A stretch of DNA of 64,000 bases from assembly GCA_037976565.1 (NCBI GenBank), contig CP137675.1:10558534-10622533 (forward strand). Direction: 5' to 3'. The position numbers and the translations under genes were made by a program. The notes below the pieces were generated by a model. It was not told the DNA's origin. It was given only the letters and a program-made list of their open reading frames with translations, and made no database searches. Below, piece after piece: positions 1 to 11,520 of this stretch; positions within the stretch are counted from its first letter, which is position 1; every line of letters starts with the position of its first letter. The stretch comes from Mesocentrotus franciscanus. Taxonomy: Eukaryota; Echinodermata; Echinoidea; Camarodonta; Strongylocentrotidae.

Positions 1-752
1 GATCTACAGTAGATGGGAACATGCTATTGTTTTTTGTCTGGTTTTACTCATCACCTGATATATCATTCACATAATATTTAAGTTGTAATTTTCATTAGCT
101 GTACATATTATTGTAGGCTTTCAATATTAAAAAAACCTTGCCTTGATTGCAATTTTGTAGGGATATGTGCTTTCACAGATTGTTAATGGCTGCACTTTTC
201 AAGGCAATATAGAGTTTCTCAGTGTTTAGAAAATTGACGGCTGTAATTCATTTTATTTCAGGACAAGCAACTTGGCCATTTTTGACTGCTTTAGAAACTT
301 TACCAGAAAAATTATTTTAAATAATTGTGGCTACTTATAGGAAGATGAATGAGAGACCTGATTAATCAAATGTTTTGATTTGAAATCTTATAATGTAGAT
401 CATGAATTCAATGTCAGAGATTGAGCAATCCTGTTAGTTGTTTTTAATCCTTTAGAGACTTGGCCTAAGTCTAATCTTGGATGAAATAAACAATATAAGT
501 CATCGTGGCTTCTTCTACTCGTCTTTCGGATGGTGACGTTAAAGGTCAGTCCCCAGACGTAAATAATCATATCTGATTGATACACGTCTGTAAAAACCCA
601 ATTACACACACATCTATAGCGTTCAGGTCTGCCAAACCCTGATGCTTCTGGCAGTCTGACATTCTTTGGAAATGCATGTTAAATGCTAATGAAACTGCCT
701 TCAATGAAGTTTAATGAAGTCTGATGTTTCAACAGGTTCTTTATAGGAAACC
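1..752. other. Non-coding AT-rich stretch
   Basis: I see no gene, repeat family member or hairpin here. A TTTATTTCAG acceptor-like site at about 251-260 has no matching donor downstream, so I do not call an exon. Confidence 0.5.
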
Positions 753-1199
753 ATGATTGGGGGAGGCATTGTTCTAATTACCATTGTATTAACATGCAGG
801 CCGCCTGCTTGCGGTGCCTTCGTCGTACATAATTTCTTTTCCTTCCCACGCACCCCTGCACCTGACTGCCTTCTGGGCAGGCAAGCAACAATAATTGCGA
901 TGTCTTCTTGTTTCCATCCCCATCACAAAATAGTGCATGCAGAAGAAGCGAACGTACTTGTTAAAAATTTACCATCCAGCCGGACCCGATATGCCGTTCC
1001 GAAAGCGTGCAAATTTGATCATGCGGGTATGCAAATCAACAACCTGCTTGATAAAAGTCGGATGACGTCTGACATTTTAACGTCCACAAATTATCTTCCT
1101 GCATATATTTTTGGAGGTTGCCATGGAATTAAAGTGAGGGATAGAGAAAGAGAAAGAGAAAGAGGGAGACTGTTAAATTGCAAGAGTAAAGGTTGGTGA
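753..1199 (+). other. Unassigned 148-codon open frame in a GC-richer patch
   Basis: The frame is open from an ATG at 753 to a stop at 1199. I recognise no domain. The last third runs into a short GA repeat (1138-1163), giving an Arg/Glu run typical of spurious ORFs. The segment is GC-richer than its surroundings and contains a POU-type octamer ATGCAAAT near 1029. A regulatory element, an unrecognised exon or chance are all possible. Confidence 0.15.
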
Positions 1200-1566
1200 A
1201 ATGATTCAAATCTAGGTCATGCATTTTCTTAATTTGCAAATGTGTATGTCTGATACAGAAGTGTCAATACAATTTTTTTATTGATCAAGTTTCCTGGAGG
1301 ACAAGTTGTTTTTGTAAGATATTTTTGATTTTGTTAGATAAAATAAGTATGGTCTAAGAGATATCTCATAGTTTGGGGATACTAAAGTGAGAGTAAACGT
1401 AAAAATCTGTTGCCTAGCTTTTTTTTTAAATTTTGCTTTTAGTCTCTCTTGCTTTTATTTTATACCTTGCTATTCATAGATTACTTAGTGTATTGGTTCT
1501 GCATCTCTTACATGACTATAACTATAAATATTCAATTCTATTTATGCTGGAAATATTGAATGCATT

Positions 1567-1960
1567 GATCTCCATTGCATATCTTTCCCCCTCTCTTCTC
1601 TTCTCTCTCTTGCTCTGTTCTTTTCCCCTCTCTTGTTCTGCCCCCTCTAGGAGAGGAAACAGTTGCTCTGTCTCTCTATTTATATTCTAGTACATATCTT
1701 TTTCTCTCTCTACTCTTTCACCCTCTCCTTCTCTCGATCTGTCTCCCTCTCACTCTCTTGCTCTATTGCATCTCTCTTCTTCTATTGCTCTGTCTCCCGA
1801 GCTCTGTCTCTGCCTCTGTAGTGCTTTCTCTACTCTCTCACCCCTCTCACCCTCTCGTTTTCTTGCCTCTGGCTCTTGTTCTCCTCTTTTTGTCTTAGTA
1901 CGTTCCTTAATTTTCTCTAGCTCTTTCCTTTGCCCTTTGTATTCTTAGTTCATCCCTACC
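1567..1960. repeat. Pyrimidine-rich (CT)n-like tract
   Basis: About 390 bp of interrupted CTCT/CTTT/CCCT on the plus strand. Open frames across it are Leu/Ser-rich low complexity and are not genes. Confidence 0.85.
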
Positions 1961-2159
1961 ATGTTTCCTTATACTATCCTCTCTCCTTCCAAGTGCATGC
2001 ATTCTGATTCCTCTTTTATCCCTCTTTCCAGCTCCCGTCTCCCCCTCTCCTTAATAACTATCTACTGCCATACATCTCTCTCTCTTCATCAGACCACCTC
2101 ATTCGTCTCAGTGATGAATTCTTATCTCGTTTATTCATATCTTGCTCTTTCATAGAAGT

Positions 2160-2495
2160 GCTGCATGTACACGTTGCAATCTGTATCTCCACCCATACTC
2201 AGGAACAGGTATTGTGTTCATGGTTTGATACCATGAATGCACAAATTAAAATCTTGTGATATCTCCCTCGTTCAGAAACAAAACATGAGAAACAGGCATA
2301 TATCTAAAAGCCTTAACAGAGTACCGAAGCTGTGACGTCATAAAAAACCTATTTTTGGAATTTCTCAATTTTTTCTTCATTTTCCGAAAGACCACCAAAA
2401 ATAATGCCCAAATATCGAAAACCAATTGAATATGTTAAGTATTTGCCGAGATATGACCATCTGAGTAAAAAGATTGCCTATGGGAACTCAGTGTT
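2160..2495. other. Unique non-coding stretch
   Basis: No repeat family or coding signal recognised between the CT tract and the short hairpin at 2496. Confidence 0.4.
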
Positions 2496-2535
2496 ATATT
2501 GCTCTGGCTCATAACATTAGGAGCCAGAGCAATAT
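2496..2535. repeat. Short perfect hairpin containing GAGCCAGAGC
   Basis: ATATTGCTCTGGCTC is followed after about 10 nt by its exact reverse complement. The arm contains GAGCCAGAGC, resembling the arm of the dispersed GAGCCAGAAGG hairpin family seen elsewhere in the window, but the loop and flanks differ, so the relationship is uncertain. Confidence 0.7.
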
Positions 2536-3338
2536 AATATATATTATATATGTGTCTGACAAAACTGATCTTGATGGACTCTTCTACTTCACATCATGTC
2601 TTCCCTCTGGTTCTCCATCAAACATGTACCTTTGGCTTACAAAACAGAATGGCTATGTTCGCACAGGATCATCGTAATTCAAATTTAAACCTGAAACTTT
2701 AATTTTCCAACTACTTACTTTCCTATATAAATCTACTTTATGCATGAATTAACACAGGTCTTATGCTGTATCTTTTCCCTCTTGTATTTTCCTCCATTCT
2801 TTTTGTTAATATCAGTAATTGTTTTTGTGACTTTTTAAGTATGTTGATCTCTTATTTTTGTGTATGTACTGTGCATGTAAACAAAGTAAATTTTTGTTGA
2901 TAGGGACTACAAAGACCTTGAATTAATGGTCGCAAAACCTATGTGGTTTAAGCAGGTTCACACAAGATTGGAAAATCAGTTTTTGAAGTTTTCATCTATA
3001 AGCCGGGCAAGCAGTCATTGTAAATACAAGCTGGATTGAATCTGCACAGCAGGTATCTTCGATTGAGGTCCCCAGCTGCTCATAGTTCTAATTTCACACC
3101 AACCGTAAGATCACTCAAGATTTAAAACTCTGAGTAAATGTATAGTTTTCAGAACCTCAGGTGCGTCTGCATGCAGAGTCCTTTGATATCCATAAGATAT
3201 CCTCAAAGTTGAAATCCATGAGGTAAAATTATGAGCTATACCCTTATCCTATGTTGTGGAGCAGATTGTGAAGCCCTTTGTTACTGCAAGGAAAAGGCTC
3301 TGTATAAAATTCTTTGTAGATTGGATTGGATTGGAAAC
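2536..3338. other. Unique non-coding stretch
   Basis: AT-rich sequence starting with a short ATATAT run. No gene or known repeat seen. Confidence 0.4.
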
Positions 3339-3724
3339 TTAAAGGGATTGGGTAAATTTGTCTCAGATTCTGAAACAAAATCCTGGATTTAGCTCATGCT
3401 GCAATGATAATTATAAACCTTTAGGTCAGTCAGGAACCCCATGACTTTTACAAGCCGATCGCCTGTCTGATTATCAAGATATTTATGATTGGAAATCTAA
3501 ATTTCATTTTTCGTTTTCCTAATGGTTTTTATAACACTACAGTCTATTGGGGAAAATGAGTATGGTAAAACCAGTCACTCAAAGATTTTTACTTTTTTGA
3601 GGCATTTCATGATCATTTTGAAGCGCAGTTTTGTTAGGGCTTCAATATTGCACCATATCACAGACACTGATAACACGTAGGGCCATGCATCTCAGATTTA
3701 ACATTGTATAAACAATGCCTTTAA
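3339..3724 (+). mobile_element. MITE family A, copy 1 (TTAA-ended)
   Basis: A 386-bp element beginning TTAAAGGGATTGGGTA and ending CGATGCCTTTAA-like, matched along its length by five other copies in this window (6128, 16075, 36051 on minus, 44371, 54310). Both ends lie at TTAA, and the outer 12 bp form an imperfect terminal inverted repeat. It has no coding capacity. A TTAA target is the hallmark of piggyBac-type insertion, so a non-autonomous piggyBac-like origin is inferred; the family name is mine. Confidence 0.75.
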
Positions 3725-4282
3725 AGTTTATGGGACACTCGTGTGAACCTAGCCATAATCTTCCATATGACTTGAGCTCAATGATACCTTAAGGCTATCA
3801 TTAATGCTTGATTTGATATTTTGTTGTGCTGAGAAATATTGAGTGTATAAAAAACAAGGTGTAGTGCTACTTGTTATTCATAGATAAATAGGCACTTACT
3901 GAAGTAGAAGTTTTTATAAACTGTTGTGACAGTGAGAGTTTTTATTAAAATATATAGTGCTGTAGTAACTACTATATAGTGTTCTTTTTATTTGTTTTGT
4001 TTTGTTTCTTGTTTATAATATGGTGTAGGGATGATCTATCCATCTGCATTATAGAAGCTTTTTCAAACCCATTTGCAAAGACCTTTAAAGAAATCAACCT
4101 TAAGGCAGTTTGAATACCCTTGTCCATCGACCTTTGAAACGTGTGAATTGCAATGGCATATTAAATAATACAAGCATGATTTATATAGCCACTACAAAAG
4201 TGCAGTGAAATTGCCCTCGAGCTGATTTCTTGAATGATCATATTATTGGGAGAATGTGAAATGGTTTCATCTGATGAGGGTG
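3725..4282. other. Unique non-coding stretch
   Basis: No gene seen. AT-rich, with a TTTTGTTTTG-like run near 4000. Confidence 0.4.
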
Positions 4283-4350
4283 AGAGCCAGAAGGGTGTAA
4301 ACTCTTTTTAATACACTGAGTTAATAACCTTCTTGCTCTCAGCAGACAAG
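4283..4350 (+). repeat. Dispersed hairpin family, copy at 4.3 kb
   Basis: The left arm GAGAGCCAGAAGGGTGT pairs imperfectly with GAGTTAATAACCTTCTTGCTCTC, followed by AGCAGACAA. The same layout (left arm, ~20-nt loop, right arm, then a CAGACA-like tail) recurs at 19403, 34446, 39371, 55568 and 58108. Confidence 0.7.
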
Positions 4351-4421
4351 TCTTGTTTAAATACCTAATACAAAGAGATAAGCTGGCTGATCCTATTCCT
4401 TATGGCATACCCCATCTCCAG

Positions 4422-4640
4422 AGGTTCGTTCAGACAATGACGCAGCAAAAGCGCGTTTAAAAAATTAATGATGACATAAAGTGTAATACCGTCACATATC
4501 TGTACCTTATAACACAGAACTCAGTGAATATCATGCACACAAGTCCTTTGTTGTGCACATTTGTCTTTCATTCACACATTAAGAACCATTGCGGCATTTT
4601 TGCGGTGCTTTACCATCGGTCCATTATCTGAACAAGCCTT
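4422..4640 (+). mobile_element. MITE family C, copy a
   Basis: About 220 bp with inverted ends related to AAGGCTTGTTCAGATATGA. The core carries AAGTGTAATAC...CACAGA...TTAGTGAAT...TTGTTGTGCACA, shared with copies at 13903, 24068, 26035, 41302 and 56288. The right end reads AACAAGCCT followed by TTA. A 3-bp TTA target and these ends fit PIF/Harbinger-type MITEs (inference). No ORF. Confidence 0.75.
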
Positions 4641-4856
4641 TAGACTCATTCCACTTTCAAAGGTGCCTAACTTGTGACCTTTTGAAAAGATCCCATGGGG
4701 GATCTGGGTGTCTCGATAAACTTCTTATTAAGAAAGATAAATCATGAAAAGAAAAGCACGTTTTAAGTGCTTTAATATCGAATAACGCGTTTCTTTTTAT
4801 CTACATTACATTTACAAGGGATGGTAATTCGTGGTTGCCCTCTGGTACATATTCCC

Positions 4857-4932
4857 AAGAGCCAGAAAGACATTAATTCATATCATTTTATAGAGCTAAC
4901 AAGCAAAAAGGGTGTTAGCTCTGTAAAACAAT
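4857..4932. repeat. Possible degenerate member of the GAGCCAGAAGG hairpin family
   Basis: AAGAGCCAGAAAGACATTAA at 4857 resembles the hairpin left arm, and GGGTGTTAGCTCTG near 4912 is a shuffled right-arm-like piece. No clean stem forms, so this is a tentative half copy. Confidence 0.3.
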
Positions 4933-4978
4933 ATGAGTTCATGCCCTTGCACTAAGCAGACCATATTTTGAATATCTG

Positions 4979-5124
4979 GGCCCTGTTTCATAAAACTTGT
5001 TGTCAATAACGAGTTACAATGTCTGTTATGAGCTACTGAAATCGTGGCATTTGATTGGCTGAGAGAAAATTTGTCATAGAAATTAAGCATATGTTAGTAA
5101 TAAGAAGTTTTTGAAAACAGGGCC
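4979..5124. mobile_element. CTG-flanked MITE with GGCCCTGTTT ends
   Basis: A 146-bp element whose 20-bp ends are inverted repeats: GGCCCTGTTTCATAAAACTT on the left, reverse-complemented as AAGTTTTTGAAAACAGGGCC on the right. It is flanked on both sides by CTG (4976-4978 and 5125-5127). CWG 3-bp duplications are known for some PIF/Harbinger elements; that assignment is inference. Non-coding. Confidence 0.8.
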
Positions 5125-5127
5125 CTG

Positions 5128-6127
5128 AGCAAACATTCACTTGTCATCAGGGAATATGACGGGATTGTGTAGAAAGAGGAGGGTACTGGTAAGCAGTTTT
5201 ATAGAGAGCATGCCCAAATGAAGCCAATGAAATCTCTTCATGCAGGTGACTACATGATACAGTAATAAAGCATTTAGGATACTTGTTTAATGTGAAGCAT
5301 TGTTAAATTCAAATGCAAAGCTGTCTTATTACAAGATCAAGTCATGAAGCCAAACAATCTGACACATTGTGGACACTATTTAGTGCTTACTTGTTTGATT
5401 GCATTGGTGTAGTATATATTTGCCTTCGGGCACTTTAATCCCGGTTAGAAAATTGCATATTTTTTTTATTGCAATCCAGAAATTTCTGAGACACCTCATA
5501 AGTCTCCAGACTGTGAGCTTTAGAATCTTGGGCATTGCTAGAAAAGGGGGCTGGAGGGTTTTGAGAGGGGTGTTGGAAAAGGATTGCAGAGTTTTGGATT
5601 AAGCATAAAATCAGATTAGAATTATTTATTCTAGCTGCTTATTTGTTCTGGTTTATTATTTATAATTCTGCGGTTGTTGTAAATTCATTCATAATGCAAT
5701 ACTGATATTGCAGCTTACATCAATAAATAATTGCATGTGGGAATATACAGGAAAAGAACCACTGCAATCTCTGCAGATTTTCTGGTGATAGTACATGTAT
5801 AAACCACTTTGTCTGAGACCATCCAAACTCTTCTTCATCACAATGAGGTAATACCTCTAAGGCTTAGTAAACAAGATTTATTATGATTCTGTGAAGGGCC
5901 TCGGAATAGAACATACTTTTCCTTAGGATATGTCTTGAAGTACCATAGAGATGTGTTTTTACAGACGTCATGAATACCCGAGTTGAGAGTGTTAGCAGGT
6001 CGAGGATTTCTGCTGCTCCAAAGACATTGTCACAGGAGTGATTCAGGGTGTCTAGAAGGTGTGGTAAATGCCAGGTTTACCAGAGGAAAAAAATGAAGCA
6101 CAGGCAATCATGTTCCTGCATCTCTTA
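5128..6127. other. Unique non-coding stretch
   Basis: A 1-kb region with no repeat or gene that I recognise. Short frames here have no recognisable composition or domains. Confidence 0.4.
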
Positions 6128-6500
6128 TTAAAGGGATTGGGTATCTTTGTCTCAGATTCTAAACAAAATCCTGGATTTAGCTCATGCTGCAATCATAATT
6201 TTAAACCTTTAGGTCAGTCAGGAATCCCATGACGTTTACAAGCCGATCGCCCGTCTGATTATCAAGATATTTATGATTGGAATTCGAAATTTCAAAAACC
6301 GTTTTCCCAACGGTTTTTTATAACTCTATATACAGTCTATTGGGAAAATTGAGTATGGTAAAACCGGTCACTCATAGATTTTTACTTTTTTGAGGCACTT
6401 CATGATCATGTTGAAGCGCAATTTTGTTAGGGCTTAAATATTATACTATATCACAGATGCTGATAACACATAGGGCCATGCATCTCAGATTTGGCATTGA
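6128..6500 (+). mobile_element. MITE family A, copy 2 (3' end lost)
   Basis: Starts TTAAAGGGATTGGGTATC like copy 1 and follows it through the CATCTCAGATTT landmark. It then breaks off before the CGATGCCTTTAA terminus, where a 53-bp tandem duplication begins. Confidence 0.75.
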
Positions 6501-6605
6501 AATATAGAAATGAGGTTCTATATTTGTATTGAAGTGAATCAAAGGTTCTATTAAATATAGAAATGAGATTCTGTATTTCAATTGAAGTCAATTCAAGGTT
6601 CTATT
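6500..6605. repeat. 53-bp tandem duplication
   Basis: Two adjacent copies (6500-6552, 6553-6605) of a unit starting AAATATAGAAATGAG and ending GGTTCTATT, with a few mismatches. It sits exactly where MITE A copy 2 loses its 3' end. Confidence 0.8.
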
Positions 6606-6735
6606 TAAACACATTCCATCTCTTCAGTGAAAGGGCTGACTATACACGGGTCCCCAGTTAAATACAGTGTATATCCATGTATTTGCATGATCAGGTCAAC
6701 AAAAAAGATAAAAACATTCATGTTATTATTCAATT

Positions 6736-6877
6736 TTAAAGAAACTATGTCCCTTTGCAGTCAACATTAAATTCTGTAGAACTTCTGTAGGAATTATGAA
6801 TATATATTATCTTTCAAATGCTGTTGGAATTTAACCTTTTCATTTTTTTGACTGCAAATGGGACATAGTACCTTTAA
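6736..6877. mobile_element. TTAA-ended MITE with ACTATGTCCC ends (family H)
   Basis: A 142-bp element. The left end TTAAAGAAACTATGTCCC and the right end GGGACATAGTACCTTTAA are inverted repeats that continue into TTTGCAGTCAA / TTGACTGCAAA. Both termini are TTAA. The TTAAAG start is shared with families A and F. No coding capacity. Confidence 0.75.
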
Positions 6878-7099
6878 TGTTCGATATTTCTAATTTGCAA
6901 ATATTTTTGTCATCATGTCTTGTACTTTGCAATTATATTGTCTTATTAGAACATGTATAACATTGATTGCTCAAAACCATGATTATTAAAACTGTACAGT
7001 GTATACATAAGATAAGATCGTCACTACTGAAACAAATCAATAATAAATGTATTAATCCATCAGGCTTCGTACTAACGCGGCCTCCTTTTGTTTTGAATG

Positions 7100-7405
7100 C
7101 TGTGATGTTGAATGTGGTATCACAATAACATTTCCCCCATTTGTACAAAAGTGAATGCAGTGATATTGCTAGTCTATGCTGTTATTGCATTCCCTGTGGA
7201 CAATACACCAAGCTTCTCCGCTATCTGTGCTGACCAAACACACATGGACCTACAAGAAACATTCTTCTATCGATCTCCGCATCCCTGTCCGACACATTGC
7301 AGAGATACAATCGAGCTATGCGAACACAGAGATACCGCCAAATTCCAAAGGCTTATTGATTGCAATGCGTAGGAATGGGTCCGCGACAGGATGCAGATTC
7401 GGGCG
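7100..7405 (+). other. Candidate exon or promoter-proximal segment ending at a strong donor
   Basis: GC-richer unique DNA in which two overlapping frames stay open (stops at 7372 and 7409), ending in a textbook donor, GGGCG|GTGAGT, at 7405/7406. I see no clear acceptor upstream, so if real it would be a first exon. The encoded peptides are not recognisable. It could be the start of the plus-strand transcript inferred from exons further on. Confidence 0.2.
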
Positions 7406-7944
7406 GTGAGTGCACGCCCCCAGGAAACGTGTCGGAATGAATCGATAACAGTAAAGGCCAATTATGTGAACGCATCATTTCATGTGTGCATTAATATGCC
7501 CCGGCCCCATCCTATAATAACAATATTGTCATTGCTGTGGGTGTGCTGTCCTGTATGATTGACTGTTTCGTCTGATGCTCTTAGCTCTTGTTTTCATTGA
7601 GGAGGATTTACTGTTGCTATGTATAGGAATGTACATTATCTAGAAGACGATGTAGAATGCTGCAATTAAAGTGTTGGGAACAAAGCCGTAATTTAGGTAT
7701 GCTAACTGTATTTATATGATTTTTAAAAAAAACTTGGGGGGGAATTTTGAACTGAATAACTTGTTGGAGTGGGCTCCTGTTGATATGATAGATGTCTTAA
7801 ATGTTCTCCAAGTTTTGCCTGACCTCCTCTCTCACTGTTCTTGAGATGCTTTTTTTTGAGAACATTTATAATTTTTCATCAGCAGGCCTCCATGTATATA
7901 ACTACATCAAGTAAACTCTGAAACTTTTGCATTATTTTGTAATG
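7406..7944. other. Unique non-coding stretch
   Basis: No gene or repeat seen. Confidence 0.4.
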
Positions 7945-8122
7945 GTATACAAATGATGCATGCGCATGAGTTCATTATACGATCTATCCGCACTCGAGTT
8001 GAGGCTGTGTGTATCTATTGCACGAAGCCGTTAGGCTGAGTGCGATAGATACACACAGCATCAACGAGGGCGGATAGATCGTATAAATGAATGAATGAAA
8101 ACATGCATCATTTGTTTTATAC
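7945..8122. repeat. 178-bp foldback element
   Basis: Nearly the whole element is an inverted repeat. Outer arms GTATACAAATGATGCATG / CATGCATCATTTGTTTTATAC and inner arms TATACGATCTATCCGC / GCGGATAGATCGTATA extend into TGTGTGTATCTAT. The centre is about 20 nt. Its outer arms (TATAAAACAAAT...CATG) resemble those of the foldbacks at 28075 and 28490. Confidence 0.85.
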
Positions 8123-8989
8123 AACGAAACTCCTAGATCCTTGTTATTTGATGTAAAAAGAATTCAATCAAGATTGTTTTGTGACAGTATGGCTGACAAA
8201 TAAATCTCAAGTTTAATAAGGCTTAATTAAGTGCGCACACATAGCTATAGTAAGCGCACTTACCTCTATACCCATTTACGCATAGTGCTGCGCAAGAAGA
8301 GGCCCATGCACACACAGTATTAAGCGTTCTCACCTCTACGCGCACTACTGCGCATCATGTAAATGCACTAAAAAAACGTGTGATAGCATGGAAAATATTG
8401 CACGCTTTTTCATGAAAAACGTGCGATAGTCTCAGTAAATGAATCACACGTGACCGCGCATGACCAATCATTTGATTAGGATCTGAGAGTGTATAATAAT
8501 AAATATTAAACTTTCTTTCTTTTAAAATGCTACCTTTCTTGAGCTTCCCCATACTTTCAATACTTTAGAGGTGAATATTCTAGTCTTGAACAGGACAGAA
8601 TGAAATATTCCATTTGCCTCGATTGTTCTTCAGAACCCAATTAATTAATCAACTGCCTGACAAACCCAGAAGTGCGTAGTAGGACCTATAAATCAGAGGA
8701 CCCCTACATTACATAGGTTGTCACTCTTGATGAACCTATCTTCACCTCGTTTCTCACTTTGATATTTATTTTATGGGTCTGCACCATATCATGTTCCACA
8801 TCGAGAGTATATATTGCCTTTTCTTCATGATTTGAATTCATCTTTGTCGTGTTTATGGACACGCTATATGTTAAAACACTTATTTTTTTGTATTTGGAGG
8901 GTTTCAGTTCATTTTTTCTTTTGATGAAAGAAAAAGAATATTACCATTGATTTAATGAAGAAAAAGATAGATTGCAAGACAGAGATAAA
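8123..8989. other. Non-coding stretch with a weak ~70-bp duplication
   Basis: Around 8250-8360 a TGCGCA-rich stretch (AAGCGCACTTACCTCTA, then AAGCGTTCTCACCTCTA) appears twice about 70 bp apart. Otherwise nothing recognisable. Confidence 0.35.
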
Positions 8990-9140
8990 TATTAAAAAAG
9001 AGAGAGGGAGATAGAGGGGGAGAGAGAGATCACGAAGAGATTATTTAACAACAGAGGAAGAGAGATAGGAAGACACAAAAAGAGAAGTTTTGGGACAGAA
9101 AAGAGCAGAAATGAATAGAGGGAAAAGGGGAAGAGAGAAT
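8990..9140. repeat. Purine-rich GA tract
   Basis: Interrupted GAGAGA/GGGAGA on the plus strand, low complexity. Confidence 0.75.
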
Positions 9141-9359
9141 TACAAGAAAATAAAGCAAATAAATCTTCATATTTGTAGCTAGCATAAGATATGAACTTTC
9201 TTCACCAAGAGTTTATAGCAGAGTGAAAGACATACAAGAACAAACAAACGGATACTTGAAGAATTGTTTTTGTTTAATCTACGGTAGATGGTTCGTCTCC
9301 ATTCCGTCTCCACTGAATCAAGGGAAGTGAAAACTGTGTGTACAGCAGAGCTCTCTATC

Positions 9360-9645
9360 TGTCATCGATACTTCTAGACATGATCAAATCGTTAAGCACA
9401 GTTAAAACCAAAGCTTTAGCTCATGCGACAATCAATTTCAGTTTGCAACAGATTTGTCATCTATACTTTCTAGAGTTGATCAAATTGTTAAGCACTGTAA
9501 AATCTGAAGATTTAGCTCAGGTAACAATCAATTTGGATTTGTCATGACAGGGTATCTACGTAAGGGAAGACAAAAAACATCCGTAGTTTAGCTGTATCTC
9601 CTGTGACAATCGCTTTGAGTTTGTAAATGACATGGGTAAACCTAG
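9360..9645. repeat. Diverged tandem repeat, ~85-95-bp unit, three copies
   Basis: TGTCATC starts recur at 9360 and 9455, with TGTCATG at 9540. Units share GATCAAAT(C/T)GTTAAGCAC, TTTAGCTCA and ACAATCAATTT. The third unit is strongly eroded. Confidence 0.7.
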
Positions 9646-10449
9646 AAGGAAACAGAGAAACCAAGAAGAACCAGAAAAGATATCTTTTCCACTCTCGCTA
9701 AAAGTCAAGGCAACCGGTTCAACAACCTCAACCATAAATAGCCTCCTACATTAGCAATTGAAACCTGAGCAGCCACCGCAAAATGTCACCAGCAGCATTT
9801 TATCAGCTCCGTTCTTGGGCAAATATCCAATGGGGTTGTAGCAGGAGTCTGTTGTAATCAAGCCACTCTTCTCGAACAAAAGAATCTTGTCCGAAAGAGA
9901 ATGATTATCATTTTCAAAGCCAGGGGAGCGAGCTTGCAATTTTGTTTAATTTCCTATCTTTAATCACTGTGCATTGCTGTCTACTATAATTTTTAACAAA
10001 TGCATTAGTTACCAAGGATGTTTATTCTTAGCTCTCATGATATTTGACTGCTCTATTTTGGTGGTGAAGCAAATTTGGTCTTGATTACTGAGATATAAAG
10101 TTTATAGTGAGATCTATATGCCATTCTTTGTTCATGAATATATAGGATAAATTTAGAAATTTAAAAATAGGTTAGGAAGAATGAGTATTGCTTATGGAGT
10201 GAGGCCTGAGATGTAATGAGAAAGCTTTTTAGAGGAGAGCAAAATCTAAAGAGAGGAAATTAAAAGTGGTCCATGCAACAAGGGTTTGGAGGATTAATTG
10301 CTTGACTTTGCTACTGAGTATTAGGTGGATATCATCAGCAAGATAAGAGGGGGAAATATTGTAAGAGGGGGTGCTTGCTATTCTTCCGTTTCTGTTTGTA
10401 GTTAGCTCTTTCATCTCAGATTAGAAATATGTTTTCTTCTTCATCACTG
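9646..10449. other. Unique non-coding stretch
   Basis: No coding or repeat signal recognised. Confidence 0.4.
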
Positions 10450-10790
10450 TTAAAGGTAAAGACCAGTTTTGGAAATGCCCCTTTCTCAAAAAATGAAATG
10501 GAAGCTCTCATTAACAATCATACTAATTGATATATATGGTAAATTGTTATATAGTATTGGGACCAAATAGATATCGCGCACGTGGTCGCGTATCCCATAT
10601 ACATCTTTATGTGTACAGTGCTTGTAACTTTACCAAGACTGGGCCAAATTTCTTATCATTTTGATGATTCCAGAACCTTGCAGTACACACCAATACTTAT
10701 ATGCTAGATGATCAACCTTTTCTGATCGATTCCACAACGTTTCTTTCACAATGCAATCGCATGACCAGAACTGGTCTTTATCTTTCATAA
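10450..10790 (+). mobile_element. MITE family F, copy 1
   Basis: An element of ~340 bp with inverted ends TTAAAGGTAAAGACCAGTTT and, at the right, AACTGGTCTTTATCTTTCA. Its right two thirds match, in inverted orientation, the element at 59630-60005 (about 95 percent identical by eye over ~160 bp). A 61-codon minus-strand frame shared with that copy is a by-product of sequence identity, since the differences fall at non-synonymous sites. Confidence 0.75.
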
Positions 10791-11520
10791 ACATTTCCTT
10801 TTTATGGAATGCCACAAAGGGTTTGTCTGTTAAGAGCCAAAAAAAGGTGTTAATTCTTTCATTTTACATTTAGTTAGAAAATCTCCTTCTGTATGTCAGT
10901 AGGCAAGTTGTATTTTATTTCTCAATTTTCAGCATATTCTAATTTATTAGCTCTTATTTTTTCTTCTTTGAAATGAGATGTATATATATTTCCACTCTTT
11001 TTTTACACAAAATTAATTAAACAGTAATTAATTGATTCAAAATTTGATTTTACAATTTGAGGTTTCTTTCCAATCATCATAACTTAGAATAAAACAGAAT
11101 CAAATAAACTGGAGCTCACTAACAATTTGGCACTCTCCCTCAACTCTACTCTCCCAACATTTATCAGCGGGCATTCCATTGTTGCCAGAGCTCCCTCCTG
11201 CTCACAAAATTACGACGTTGACATGATGCCCCTCTTTCTCTCCTCATCATTTTTAATGCTCTCCTACAAGCAAACTAACATGACCAGACCATATCTCACA
11301 GAGCTCATTCATCAATGCCACAGGATCTAGACTGGGGGTAGTTTACGAAGGACTGTGACTAGATTAGATATGTATGGAATCCAAACACGTCCATATTATG
11401 ATGTCAAATAGAAGGTAGAAGTCTGGATGCGGGAGAAATGTAGTATTGGTGAAAGTGAGATCTAGGTCCTTGGTTTTATTGATAATGATGAGGCTAGAAT
11501 TCCCTGGGTACATGGATAGA
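10791..11520. other. Non-coding stretch with one hairpin-family half copy
   Basis: At 10821-10855 GTTTGTCTGTTAAGAGCC followed by GGTGTTAATTC is the reverse complement of the right arm and tail of the GAGCCAGAAGG hairpin family. The other arm is missing. The rest is unique AT-rich DNA. Confidence 0.45.

Noticed and set aside
4436..4640. A gene family suggested by similar short frames at 13.9, 24.1, 26.0, 41.4 and 56.3 kb
   Set aside because: The similarity is the MITE C core; frames are broken differently in each copy.
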